Part shown: in pieces, positions 11,683-23,635 of the stretch
Layout: every line of letters starts with the position of its first letter
Position numbering within the stretch: the first letter of the stretch is position 1
From: Dendrocalamus latiflorus
Taxonomy: Eukaryota > Streptophyta > Magnoliopsida > Poales > Poaceae
Direction of reading: 5' to 3'
DNA length: 64,000 nucleotides
Assembly: GCA_017311315.1 (NCBI GenBank)
Contig: CM029672.1
Span: 6,924,463 to 6,988,462, forward strand
Made by a program: the position numbers and the translations under genes
Notes under the pieces: model-generated
The model's database searches: none
Told to the model about the DNA's origin: nothing
Seen by the model: the letters and a program-made list of their open reading frames with translations, nothing else

Positions 11683-11909
11683 TATAGTTCAGATAAATCC
11701 AGTCTAGCTTAGGTAATATTTTTATAGCCCAATCTAGAAAGTCGGTATCATTCCACCACTGAGCTCAGGACGTAATCAAATTCTGACTCCGACTCGCTCG
11801 GGCGGTGAACGCAGAACAACGCAGCTGGGCCCGTGCCACACTCCTCTCAGGGGACGCCGTCGCTGTTTCCGCCCTGAAACGCACTGACTCGCCGTCGCTT
11901 ACTTCCACG

Positions 11910-12097
11910 CAGTGGCGAAGCTAGAGCAAATGGGTGGGGGTGCACAGTGGGCTTGTTGGGCTGCCGACCTGGTGGGGGGTGCCTCGTCTTGGGCCATGCG
12001 GGGTGCCTATAGGGCCGAATTTTTCCAATCCTTAAGAAATTCTGGAAGTGAGGGGGGTGCTTGGGCACCCACGGGCCTCTATTGGGCTTCGCCCCTG
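11910..12097. mobile_element. hAT-type MITE (188 bp) with 8-bp target duplication
   Basis: The element begins CAGTGGCGAAGCTAG and ends GGGCTTCGCCCCTG. The ends pair as imperfect inverted repeats CAG(T/G)GGCGAAGC. The exact duplication CTTCCACG flanks it at 11902-11909 and 12098-12105. An 8-bp duplication with CAGGGGCG-type ends points to hAT (Tip100-like). The inside is non-coding, so mobility would need a transposase from elsewhere. Confidence 0.88.
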
Positions 12098-12105
12098 CTT
12101 CCACG

Positions 12106-12590
12106 TAATACTACTACGTGAACAGTAATAGTAACGTAAAAAAAAGCGAGTGACAGGGCGGCCGGCGTATAAAGGTTAAAAAGAGAGAGAAACAAAGGTT
12201 AATTAACGGCGACCCATCAATCCATCATTCAAAGCGGAAAGGGAGCCAAGCCAGTTGGATCGATAGCAGCACTAGTACATCCTGCGTTGGGGATGTTGCA
12301 GATTGCAACCGGTAGCCACCCTAACCATTCCAAAGATTGATACCCTTTGACCTAAAAGGACCAGTGGTGTTTTGCCCATAATAACACAGGGACACGCAAG
12401 AAGTATATAAACCAAGGTGATTCCAAAACACTGTTTACTAGCATGTGCTATACTTGGTGCTGAACCTTTTTGACCTGATGAGCAACTAGGACAAACGTGC
12501 TCTCCTCAGTTCAGAGATTCAGAAACACCGATGTGACAGCAAGGACAGCAAGTACTCCCCCACAGCCAAACATAGCTACTGGTAGATCTA
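12106..12590. other. Spacer between two hAT elements
   Basis: No gene is seen. The segment contains an A-rich run and a short purine-rich stretch, and no recognised element. Confidence 0.4.
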
Positions 12591-12878
12591 CCTCTTGGCA
12601 GTGGCGGACCCAGGATTTTACCAAAAGGTATGCCGCACCAAAATTTTCATATGCAATTCAGTAAAATCATTTGCCACTTCAGTAAATAATTGTCAAATTT
12701 ACACCGTAATTCGGTATACAGGCACTAAATAATATGATAAATCTTAAATTCACGGATTAAGTTGGAAACTTGCACAAATTACAATATAAATAGTTCAAAC
12801 ATCATACTAATAGTCTCAAATATATATAAAAGAGACTTACAATACTACTTGTCTGATTTTTTTAGATTTCTGGCTCAC

Positions 12879-13310
12879 TTGGATTTCTGGCAGCATTCCA
12901 GTGTTGTAAGCAAACACCAGGCTTGCAGCGGCACTTATCGTCGCGAAGATCCTACTTGACTCATCTCCAGGAATACTGTAATCCCGGGAAGGTGCATGCA
13001 TCCCTGCACAAATCGAATTGAATCTCAGTTTCATTTTCAGTTTTCAATGCTCCCATCCAGTCTCTATAAAAGACTGAAAACAACAACGTACGCCGGTCAG
13101 TTCAACAAGCTAGCTAGTAGTAATTTAGTAAAGCATGATGCATATGATGTAGATGAGGCTAAAAACCGTGGAGAATCCCAGCCAAATTCTGAGAGCTGAC
13201 AGGTAAGGAATTCCGAATGCAAAGAGAGCACACACAAACCCAGATACTGCTATGCAATAGGGTAGCTTCAGAGCACCGTCATCCCTGAAGAGGACATATG
13301 TTGCCTAGAT
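12879..13310 (-). pseudogene. Captured amino acid permease (AAAP family) fragment
   Basis: Two exon pieces read in transporter order on the minus strand. The first (about 13310 down to 13130) encodes YVLFRDDGALKLPYCIA, then FVCALFAFGIPYLSALRIW and FSLIYII. The second (13003-12879) encodes RDYSIPGDESSRIFATISA and LVFAYNTGMLPEIQ. A typical 3' splice site (TTTGTGCAG) precedes the second piece and a GTGAGC donor follows it. These blocks are typical of plant LHT/GABA/proline-type permeases, which import amino acids across the plasma membrane. Only about 100 of the roughly 450 residues of the family are present, with no start or stop. It is a fragment inside the hAT element and not a working gene. 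Confidence 0.82.
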
Positions 13311-13643
13311 GTGCAAGATGGATTGATGAACACAAACAAATTAATAGGCATGAGTCCGAAACCTCCCAAGTTTCTGGTGGTTTTACTTGTCATGGAGTGA
13401 GTGAGTGATTGATTACTGAATAGCAAGAGAGAGTGAGCAATCACATCTTAGGGGAGAACGGAATAGCAGATAAATCAAAATATCACTGAATAAACAAACA
13501 CATCTCATGTAACGTAAAGCAAATAGCACATTTTGTGCAGAACTACCAATACGGCCGTATGGACTGGGCAATTCATCAAACAACTTATGTGCAAGGTGAA
13601 TAATGCAAGAAAGGGAATGAGCATGATAGGGAACGAGAATTAC

Positions 13644-13860
13644 AAGGGCCTGGCGGAAGTCTTGCTCGAAGGCGCGCCGCTCGGTGGCCCGTGTCTGCGC
13701 GGCGACGGCCTTGCGCTCCTCGTTGGCGATTCGGGCGGTCTCGGCGCGCGCCTCCGCCTTGCGCTGCCTCTCGGCCTCCAGAATCTGCATCTCATAGGCG
13801 TACTGCCGCCGCACGTTGCGCGCGTAGCCCTTGCGCAGCCGCTCCAGCCGCGCCCACGCC
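13644..13860 (-). pseudogene. Captured fragment of a charged helical plant protein
   Basis: The minus-strand frame reads RLRKGYARNVRRQYAYEMQ, then ILEAERQRKAEARAE and AFEQDFRQAL. This is a long arginine/glutamate/alanine-rich helix, likely a coiled coil. It is followed by a possible GTAATT donor at 13643, after which the frame turns to non-coding intron-like sequence. I recall similar text in conserved plant proteins of unknown function but cannot name the gene. It has no start or stop. Confidence 0.6.
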
Positions 13861-13889
13861 TCGCGGGGTTCGCCCGCAGGCTCCCAGAC

Positions 13890-14080
13890 CGGTCGCCCTC
13901 GCAGCGCACGCCGAGGAGCAGCATCACCTCCTGCGGACCTACGAGATCACGACACGCAAGCTGGAGACGGAGCTACGTGCGCGGGACGCTGACGCGGAGC
14001 GCACTAGGGGCGAGCTTGCAGCCGAGCTCCGCGCTGCGCTCGCTCTGGAGGAGCGTGTCCACCCAGGACGCACCCTTGCG
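13890..14080 (+). pseudogene. Captured DUF641/GIL1-like fragment
   Basis: The plus-strand frame reads HAEEQHHLLRTYEITTRKLE, then AELRAALALEERVHPGRTL. The LLRTYEIT-x-KLE and HPGR blocks resemble grass DUF641 proteins (GRAVITROPIC IN THE LIGHT 1 and IRKI group). It is about 65 residues long with no start or stop. It runs opposite to the other two captured pieces. The assignment is from memory of the family and could be wrong. Confidence 0.5.
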
Positions 14081-14689
14081 GCTGGGCCCCAGGGTATGCC
14101 ATGGCCCACCCGGCATACCCTGTGGGTCCGCCCCTGCCTCTTGGTAGATTAGTTTAAACCCTAGTACGTTAACCTGACTAGTAGCAAAAATTGGCACCAC
14201 TAGTCCAACAAAAACGGTAGAACAGGAATAGGAATCCCACTGACTGCGGTTTGGAGCACGGATTCCGAGGCCTACAGGGACACGGATGGGCCAGCGTTTA
14301 CGTCGCCTGCAAGTGTTGACGAGAATCTCAAAGCCACTACTAGTACTTCTTCTGCGTGCCCATGCTTGAGCCTTTCTGCTCCTGATTCAGAACCCCAGGC
14401 AAGGCAAGGCGCCAATGTTTTGTTAAGCGTTTACTTTTGCCCCCTTCCCAAGCAATATTGGTCTCTCGTTGGGTCCTTCAAAACCTACCCCCCTTGGCTA
14501 GCCTTCCAATAAGCATGGCCTTGTAACACTGTCAGAGCAGAGTTAGTAGTCACTAGGTTAGGTTAAGTGCATAATCCATTGTTTTCTTGGGGTGTTTCCT
14601 AGGGAATCACGCGCTGTTCATCTGCACGCACGGCGACTTCGGCATTTCAAATTGGGAACCTTCCATACTCAATGGTTCTACGTGTACTA

Positions 14690-14950
14690 CTCTCCTTCCA
14701 TCTAAATTTATAAAACAAATTTTTATTTATATATAAACTGATAAGGTAGTGAAAATAACTTGATTATCTCTAATTAGTGTCTCTAAACAGTATGTTTAAT
14801 GTATGTATGTAGAGAATAGCAGATAAAGTCATATATTTATTAGAAGTACAAAGGAAGCATCACACCAATTTTACATTGAAATATAAAATATACCTCATAT
14901 TTATAAATAAGGTTATTTAAAAAACATCCTATAAACTTGAACGAAGAGAG
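14690..14950. mobile_element. Stowaway-like MITE (261 bp)
   Basis: The left end CTCTCCTTCCATCTAAATTTATA pairs with the right end, whose reverse complement starts CTCTCTTCGTTCAAGTTTATA. TA dinucleotides flank both sides (14688-14689 and 14951-14952). The CTCCCTCCGTCC-type end and TA duplication are typical of Stowaway (Tc1/mariner) MITEs. It is AT-rich and non-coding. Confidence 0.78.
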
Positions 14951-14952
14951 TA

Positions 14953-16570
14953 AGTATTAGGTATGTTTCCTTTATCCTTTTACAAGACATATTTTGCTTG
15001 GACGGGGATTAATGAGCGCATGAAAACCAAGGGAATAATAAATGAAAATAACCATGGTAGTGTTAATGTTTTGGGAATAAGTGAGGGTAGTTGTGTGAAT
15101 GTTTACTTATAAATATTGAAGGGAGAGGGAAGATTAATAAGGACAGGAGAGAAAACTTATTAAAACTCTATGTACGTCTTATATTTTGACACAAGATAGT
15201 AAAAATTATATACTTTATATTTTGAAACGGATGAGTACTAACTACTAATTAACTTATATAACCCATGCTTCAGTATAACTGTACAGGTACTTATTTCATA
15301 CACAAGTTGATCCATCAGAAAATTCAGAACTGCTGCATCACATGTCTCCTAGCTGCAGCAGACTGCTGGATTGCTTTGACTGCGTGCTCGGAGACATAGT
15401 TTTTGCTCATCATTATGCATCTGCATAACAATATTAATAACGACACCAACATCTGAACTCTGAAGCAGTTGCCAGCTTAGGTTAGTGTGGAAATTAATGA
15501 GAGAGCACGCTTGCTAGTGACCTAAAAACACCACATGGCATGTATGCAACCTTCTCTAGTTCTCTGTACTGGATTTTTCTAACAGTGAATCATGGAGAAT
15601 CCAATACTACGTCACTGAAGTCGTGCAAGCATAGGCCCAGCTTGATTAGTTAACCAGAAACCTTTGCGTGGCACTCATCCCCACACTTGACAACATGAGT
15701 GTGTTCTAAGGAATCCCTTGCTCTTAATTGAAGCACTAGTACTAGCACTAGTGGTTTAATTTCTCTTATCTAATTTGGCCAAATCCAACTCAATAAGTTA
15801 CAACTACTTATTCAAGTCTGTGCTACAGCGCCATGCATGCGTGGAGTTGTCGCCATCTTGTTGCATGCGCGCCGCGCGCGCGCGCCTCCACGATGCACGC
15901 AGCTGCAATTTTTATCTTGGATTTGCAAGTCGTAATTAACCAACGAGGAGTACAATCTAAGGGATTATTTCCGTAGGATCTTAGCATCGTGCTTCCGTGT
16001 GCTTAACTAGACATAACTAATGTGGTCAAAGCTCAGAACTCAACTGAACTTTGCTTTGGTCACAATTCACAAAAGGGCTTTGGGAAGTTTTGGACAATTA
16101 ATACTCCATCGATCCTATAGAATCAAGGATGAAATGCAAGATTGCCAAAAAAAAACATGGATTTTGAATAGCTTCGGTAATGGTGTAACTACTAATAACA
16201 TAGTACGTCGTTGGTCATTCAGAAATGGGGACTGGAATTTCAGTAAGATCGGGACCATGCATGGAATCCCAAATTAAAGGTAGAACGTGTGGGTCCTTAA
16301 AGAAAAGCATGGTGTTGTCATGCTCATAAATCATAAGTAATCTCTAGTTGGCAATCATAGGGTTTTGATGGTTTTTGTATGGCCCGGAGCGGAAGACCTG
16401 GCGAAAGGCAACGTTTCGCCCCCACAGACACTCGCCTTTTAAAAGCTGAGAGGCCGGATGATGTATGACTTTTTAAAATTTTTCTCAGTATTAGTAACTT
16501 AATATAGCAAAAAATTCAAGCCTACAAGCTATTCTAAAAACAAAAACCAAAGATCACCTAAGACAATTGT
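14953..16570. other. Gene-poor spacer
   Basis: AT-rich DNA with a Stowaway-like remnant near 15150-15235 and a (GC)n run near 15868-15887. No supported coding region or RNA gene. Confidence 0.45.
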
Positions 16571-16578
16571 CTCATAGG

Positions 16579-17140
16579 TAGAGATGGCAATGGGTACCCG
16601 ATACCCGAATACCCGACGGGTTTTACCCGATAAAGAGACGGGTATGGAAAATTTTATATACCCATGGGTACGTTATTGGGCGAAATCCTCTACCCGCCGG
16701 GTAGGCGGGTGCGGGTGTGGGTATATACTACCCATACCCGCCTACCCGCGGGTAATGAATACCCGCATTAGACAACTAGACATCCCACTCAAATGTTAAT
16801 TTTATTATCTACTTGTTGTTGATTGTTTATTTGTTTGTCATATGTTGATATGGTCATGTCAAGTATGTTTATGTGATGTACTAATTTTGATCATTAGATA
16901 CTTTTGTGCTTGGCATGTATGATTAATGAATGTCTAAATTGATGATATTCTTATGTGTTGAACCGGGTATGCTTGCGGGTACGGGTTACCCGTCGGGTAG
17001 TAATACCCGCGCGAGTACGGGTATGGGTAAATTTTTCTACCCGCGTGCGGATATGGGTAACCCGACGGGTAAATTTACACCTAGCGGGTACGGGTATGGA
17101 ATGGCAATACCCGATGGGTATTTACCCGTTGTCATCTCTA
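16579..17140. mobile_element. hAT-type MITE with ACCCG-rich palindromic ends (562 bp)
   Basis: The element starts TAGAGATGGCAATGGGTACC and ends with the near complement (TTGTCATCTCTA). The exact 8-bp duplication CTCATAGG lies at 16571-16578 and 17141-17148, which indicates hAT. Both arms are dense in ACCCG/CGGGT words, so each arm can also fold on itself. The centre is AT-rich and non-coding. Confidence 0.9.
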
Positions 17141-17148
17141 CTCATAGG

Positions 17149-18800
17149 TTTGACCACCAACCACATCGTGGTTGAACTGCTAGCCCGATCTAACCACATA
17201 TGTAACACCGGTCAGACTAGTCAAAGTGGTCTGACTGCTCTGACCATGGTGGTATGACCGCTCATCACTCTGAAACTGGAAAACAATTCGGCATGAAAAA
17301 AAAATGTTAACTCTCAAATAAATAATCCTAACATGATAAAACTTGGCACAGATCCTCCTAAGATGTCATAAATTTATTCCAATCATGAATCATGAAGATC
17401 AATAACAAAACAAAGAAGGTTAGAGCAAAACCAAGCAAAAGAGATAAACATTGATATATTCTTGCTCGTGAGCCATTAATGATCTACATGACTCTGGATG
17501 AGTTCTAACATGTTATAGCAAGTTAGATCATACCACGAACTTAAGCCAAAACACCATTAAGATCAAAACCCTAAAATCACTCCTCTCTATCAAAACCGGA
17601 CAATCACAAGAACTTTCCATAAAAAATACCTAGATTAATGGGATTTGATCTCCAAGAGATATTTCCACTCCTTACACATCCTTGACACCAAGAGAGAAAA
17701 AGAAGAGATGAAATTCAACCAAGCAAACCAAGCAAATCAACAGGACAATAAGAAATTTATGACACAACTCACTTGGATAAAGTTTAAATGTTCATTTCAT
17801 TTGGAGAAAAATATTTTACATCCACTCCCTCATGAAAGACAGAGCTCTAAGCCTAGAGAAGTCCCAACACAAGAAAACCCTAACACCTCTCTCTCCTCAA
17901 CTCTTGAGAGCTTATCTTTCTCACACACATAAGGGCTTAAATAGTAGATCAGGCTCCTCACCTACCAACAAACCCTAGCAACCAACCCACACTTAGTAGA
18001 TACAAGCACTTACAAATGAGAAAACCCAATAACCAACACACAAACATGTTTTACACTTATACACACTTGCACGTTTTTAAAGCGCGACTTCCACATGGCT
18101 CCAATAGCTTGATAAGAAGCTCTATCCTCCAAGTTGTGATTTAAACCATTTAGGGTCACCATCTCAGTTTCGCGAACCGCCTCCCCACTCGATATCAGAC
18201 AATTTCCTCAATTGCCACTCACTGGCCTTGATGATGCTCTCCTCGAAGCAACATCCACGCAAAGTCTGTGATACCCAATGACTCGCCGTCAAGATTGTAT
18301 GTTTGCTCTGAGGACTGCCATCACTTGAAACGCATAATCCAGTGTCACACTACATGCATACACTTGCCTTATTACGATCCTTGTGTTTCTCACGTACTTC
18401 TCCGCTTGAGATAATGCTCTAAGCAGACTTATGTGACACACCATGCTCGTAGGATACCTTCTCTAGCCTCAGTCTTGCCATTGACCACAGCAATCTTCAA
18501 GCATCTTGTACATCAAAGAACAAGTAACCGTCCCGAGTACAAGTGACATGCACTTAACTCCTATCAACAATATCGATGTAATCATGCACCACTTGACTCC
18601 CATCAACAATATCGATGTAATCATGTACCACTTGACACCCACGTCTGTATTTTCACAATGCATAAACTACCACGGTGACTTGTCCTCGGTATCTGACATC
18701 CCTACAAGCATAGGAAATTTACGGTTGGTCAGAGACCAGTGCACTGCCCCATTGTAATCTTGTTGGGGTGTTCAGTTTAACCTAGGTCCTACCTAGTACT
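17149..18800. other. Probable retroelement-derived spacer
   Basis: The segment starts with repeated short GGTCNGACT-like words (17200-17270) of the kind seen in grass LTRs. It continues as a non-coding block with no domain-bearing frame. No LTR borders or target duplication could be fixed, so this is a weak call. Confidence 0.3.
18552..18640. repeat. 39-bp tandem repeat, about 2.3 copies
   Basis: ACTTAACTCCTATCAAC (18552), ACTTGACTCCCATCAAC (18591) and ACTTGACACCC (18630) start successive units. Each full unit contains CAATATCGATGTAATCATG. Units differ at a few positions. Confidence 0.85.
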
Positions 18801-21800
18801 CTAGTCAGCTAACTTGGCTTTGTTGCTACTCCTACTCCTCGATCTATATCTATCCATGGCTAGAGTTTGGCTCTTAATCTGTCCTGTTAATTTACATATG
18901 CTTAATCAGAATGATCACTCCGGCGGCAGTGTGGTTCATGCATGGACGCAGCAGGCCAACAATTGCAAGCATGGGCCATGGGTGCGCGAACAGTGTCCTC
19001 CCGTACATTCAGGCATGCATGTCTGATTGCTGCCATTAAAAGCTTATTTCTGATTTCAGAGACATGTCCGCATGTCGTGCCCCGTGCGTGCATGCACACT
19101 CCCTGCGAAGTCTACAGCGTAGGGGGTGTGAGATCGAGGAGATCACACCAGGAGTCGTCGTCCGCGCCTCGCGCGATCCGTCTGCCGCGAGGGATCGATC
19201 AATTAATGCGCGATTCCGCTCGCCCGCCCGCCCTGGCCGTGCATGCCGTCAGGGAGCTAGCTAGCTGCCTGCGATGCATCAAATAGACATGAGACCAGCC
19301 CTGTGAAGTTAATGCGAGTTGATCGCTGCTCATTTCTGTTCGTTCGTGCCACTGTTTTTGTCGCTGTCTATGTTGGCCGGATGCGATTCAGTTCTGATCG
19401 ACGATGCAATGGACTGGTGGTGCTATATTTTATTGGGTGGGTTTTTTTCCCCTTTCGTTGATGATTTATAGCTATAGTTAATAACCTTTTATTTTAGCAT
19501 TAGGATTATACGAATGAACCATATAATGATAAACCGCTTTGAAAAAATAGTGGAGAGATTATCTCATTTATTTGTTAAAAACTAGTTAGAGACCCGTGCG
19601 TTACAACGAAGTCATAAAAATGGTGAGACGAAATTTTCTGCCTGACCAACTTCACACATCAAACATTAGAGAGTAAGCGACAGAGATAGAATGGTGGACA
19701 GAATACGCGAGGAGATGGGAAAGTGGAGGGGGTGGACAGTTGTATCCTGAGAGAGAGAAGGAGAGAGACGAATGGTCCAGATCAAATCGGATGGCTGAAA
19801 AGAAAGGAGAAAGGATAGATCAACCACCAACTCACATTTTTATAATAGTAAAAATTATAAACTAAAAATAAGAGGCCTGTGTACCGTGCTACTCTCTCAC
19901 CGCAACACTGCTTAGTTTGATTGCTCAGCTGGACCGATTGACGCGGCATCTTCACTAACGTGACATAGTAGTATTACTTGCCGTACCAAAGCACCACGGC
20001 ATCACGAATACTGTGGGGATTGATCCGCCGCGTCGGGATTTCGACCAACCGCCGACCTCCTGCCGCCAACTCCAACGGTGCCACCGCTTTCAAATCGATC
20101 TGTCATATAAACTGGGGCTACATGCAACTCGACACCAAATTAACACGGTGTGGCATTACTGCTATGCTGCGTGCGTTGGACCGTACGACCTGGATCTAAA
20201 CAGGAACACCGACCGGTGCACTGTGCAAATGGATAGGTAGGTAGGCTCGTCTGAGTAGACTAGCTAGTCCCCGGGTAACTGCACAAATTGGCATGTACTT
20301 AGGCCATGTTTCGAGCTCATGAATCTAGCTCGATTCATGCATTCCAAAAAAAAGGGCTAGGTACTCTCACTTCGGGCTCATTTGGATGCATGCTAGGGAT
20401 CGATAGGGCCCAGTCTTTACGAATTGTCAGAGAAGTTGAGCTAAGATATATACATGCTCATCTCAAGAGATTAGGTCTAATCCTTTCTTATCCAAATAGG
20501 AAAATTAACATCAACTGGATGCATGCTACTACTAAGTGTTTGAGGAGCAAACTATCGCCTTGATTATTAGTTGGTCGATCTTGTACGACCTTCGCTGGTG
20601 GTGGGTAATGATGATGCTTAATCCGTCCGTTGGCTGCTAGCTGCTCGCGCGATCTACTAATTAATTGAAGGGATCCCATGCGTGTACGTATTGCCGTACG
20701 TACTATACGAGTACCGCGTATTGATGATAGCAGGTTAGTTGGTTTTCCATGGACCATATATATGCCGACCATATATATACTGCGTATAATGTATTCATGA
20801 TCCATGCGTGCACTTAATTGGCACCTTGGGCCGTATCAACATGGAGTGTTGTCCGAATGATTAATCGCACGCAGCTAGATACCTCTTCCTTGCAAGCACA
20901 AGCGAAGGGATTGATTGATTGTACGAGTGATGCCAGCAGCAAAGAGGAGTGTGATTCTGGCATTGGATTCTCTCCACGTGTTCTAGCTCATCGGATATAC
21001 ACAGCAAGAGGGCTCGATCATTCGTGGTTACGTGATTCCGAACAAAACAGAGAGAGAGAGAACTGAAATGAAAAAGGATTGATTTGACTAAATCGGCAAG
21101 ATTAGCGACATGACGGACCAAAAATTAACATGCTATATAGCGATCTTATCTGATGAATCAAAGCGTACGTCTGCCGAACTAACTGTACTGGCAGAAGCCT
21201 AGTCCAAAAACACAATGAATGAATGACTAATCTCAAAGATAAATTTATTTGGTCCCCCAAATATTTGGAAGCCTAGATTCGCCATGTCTCATGCAGAATT
21301 GCAGAGCATGAAAAGGTTCATGCAGTGCAGCGCTGCGATGTGTGAGAGAGCATCAACAACGCGTTTCCCATACGTTATAAAAATTACGACAAAAAGTAGG
21401 TTATCAAAATAACGGGAGATACTAATTTACCGTAAAATGTTCTTGTAGAAAAACTATGAACGTACAAAAATAAAATTCACTATATAAAAATATATTTATA
21501 ATGAAGCTCTTGCTTTTTCTATAGACTACAAGAGTATATTTATAATGATTACAAAGAGGACTCTAGGTAGGAGTAAAACTTCATGTTTGAAATGAAACAA
21601 ATCGAATAGAATTTGGTTTAGAAACTTAACGAGCTCCATCTTGAGTCGAAATCCCTCTTGTAGCCAAAACAAATCAAATCTTCTCAAATCATAATCCACC
21701 GTCAATGATCGTTATGTGTTAAAAGCCAACAGGACTAATCAATAAGTAGACTGAATCAATCTTCTCTATATGCTTCTCCTGTGGCACTGAATAACTCATC

Positions 21801-23088
21801 TCATAGACTTTTTATATGCTCCAGATGGAGCACATAACTCAGCAAATAATACCTATTAAAGAGCAACTTGCACATGTGATCATCACGTACATCAAACTGT
21901 CAACTGTAAAAATAACTGAATTTCATGACATGGTTGAAAACTGCTCATGTAAAAGAACATCCAAATGAAAATAACACTTGTGCCGTCACTAGAGTAGAAA
22001 CAATTTCTGCAATAGACCCCACATATTGAGCTATGCCAACTATAACGTATTGCATATGCAATACCAAATATTGTAATATCTATACCGGTAATTAATTCCT
22101 TGCACTTTAAATCCTACATCTCAAACTCATATTTAGAACATAAAATTCATAAATGAATAAGAAACTCCAGAGAGTATTATGTAGCTGCCATCAGGGTATT
22201 ATCAAATTCTCGAGAATCAATGTTGCCAAAACCTCATAACGATCGTGTAAATGATCTAAATTGTAACATATCCAAACGATGAACGAAAGACCAAATTCAA
22301 TTGCTCCCCATGGCTGGCATTGATTTTTTTCAATGCCTCTTCGATAAAGCATAGCCCAAATTAACTAAATATGTTGAAAACATGTAACTCTATCTTAAAC
22401 TCTATATGTGTGCATCTTGCCACAGTAACCTGTAGTAGACGAGGATTGTCGAAAAAATTGTCAATGATTAGTCTCACATAGATGACATCAATAATAGGCA
22501 CAATGGCCTGAATTGCAATGAACTCCACCTACAACAAAAACAAACAAAGGTGATGGCATAGCTTCTTGATGGAAGATAACGATCAATCAAGACAGAAGAT
22601 CATCAATGGAGATAGGTAGTATGATGTTAGGGCATGGCGTCAAGCAGCACAAGCAATAGTACTGGTGAACTTAGCATTGGAACAATCATCAGCATAGAGC
22701 ATGGGTCAACACTCAGTATAAAGTCGAGTCATTGAATGGAGTCGAGTCAAGTCGAATCACCAAGTTGAGGATGTTAAAATATCCTGGTATGATTCGTTGT
22801 GTACCTAGCAATAATTGTCTCCTCTCTGGTACACCTTCGTGTACGTGTAGCAGAATCTATCAAAAAAACACCAAAACCCCCGGGTGACTCACTTATGTTG
22901 CGCTGCTCGTTCTGCTTCTCTTGTATTATTTTCGTGCATGTAGGCTTACTTGGGAAATCGGTGCTGCTTTGCTCGCCTGGGCTTCTCGCATTCACGCAAC
23001 GATGTGTGTTGCCGCCCGTCGGCTGTCTTCTCGATCGGCATGGTGAGCAGATTTATTTCCTTGATATTCCCTAGAAATTTTAGCTATA
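18801..23088. other. Gene-poor spacer
   Basis: Several short open frames occur, but none shows a domain, consistent codon use or splice structure. A segment starting near 19583 (ACTAGTTAGAGACCCGTGCG) resembles the end of a common grass repeat. I see nothing else I can support. Confidence 0.45.
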
Positions 23089-23091
23089 TAA

Positions 23092-23385
23092 GAGCAAGTC
23101 CAATAATAGAGTCAAGTGTTTGGCTATAAGTCAAGTTATAAGAGCCAAGTTATATAATAATTTATTTACAAAAGGTTTTTTATTATTATATGGTACTATG
23201 TCTCACATTCTCTTTCATATTTCTCCTCACATACATTTATTATCTAGACCCACCACTGCATAGGCTCCTGTGCCCAGCTTGTTGCTTGCATGAGAGCCAA
23301 GCTCTCATCTCTCTCATCTCTTCTCTCCTCCACATCAGCAAAAATGCTGACTAGCTTGGCTATAAGACCATTATTGTACTTGCTC
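23092..23385. mobile_element. PIF/Harbinger (Tourist-like) MITE (294 bp)
   Basis: The terminal inverted repeats are GAGCAAGTCCAATAATAG on the left and GAGCAAGTACAATAATGG as the complement of the right. TAA target duplications lie at 23089-23091 and 23386-23388. TAA duplications are typical of PIF/Harbinger. It is non-coding, and sub-terminal TTGGCTATAAG words occur in both arms. Confidence 0.8.
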
Positions 23386-23635
23386 TAATACTCTCTAGAG
23401 TTTCTTATTCATTAGTGAAGCTTATGTTCAAATTTTAAATTTGAGATGAAGGATTTAAGTGCAAGGAGTTTTGCTTTTGCGTGGATACCACAATGTTTGT
23501 TCAGTTTATCATAGCTCAATACGAGGGGTCTACTAAAATTATATAATTTTTATTGATGATTTTTCATGGCATGCGTGTATATACTTTATGTCATCTCATA
23601 GCGAGGTTCTATCCATCTACAAACTTTTGCCACCA

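Larger units (their letters stand above)
12599..14136. mobile_element. Pack-hAT: non-autonomous hAT element carrying three host gene fragments
   Basis: The left end is CAGTGGCGGACCCAGG. The right end is TGTGGGTCCGCCCCTG, whose reverse complement starts CAGGGGCGGACCCA. The exact 8-bp duplication CCTCTTGG sits at 12591-12598 and 14137-14144. Both point to a hAT (Tip100-like) transposon of 1,538 bp. It has no transposase. It carries pieces of an amino acid permease gene (minus), a gene for a charged helical protein (minus) and a DUF641/GIL1-like gene (plus). Intron sequence is present in the first and apparently the second piece, so capture was at the DNA level. The right third is much more GC-rich than the left. 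Confidence 0.9.
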
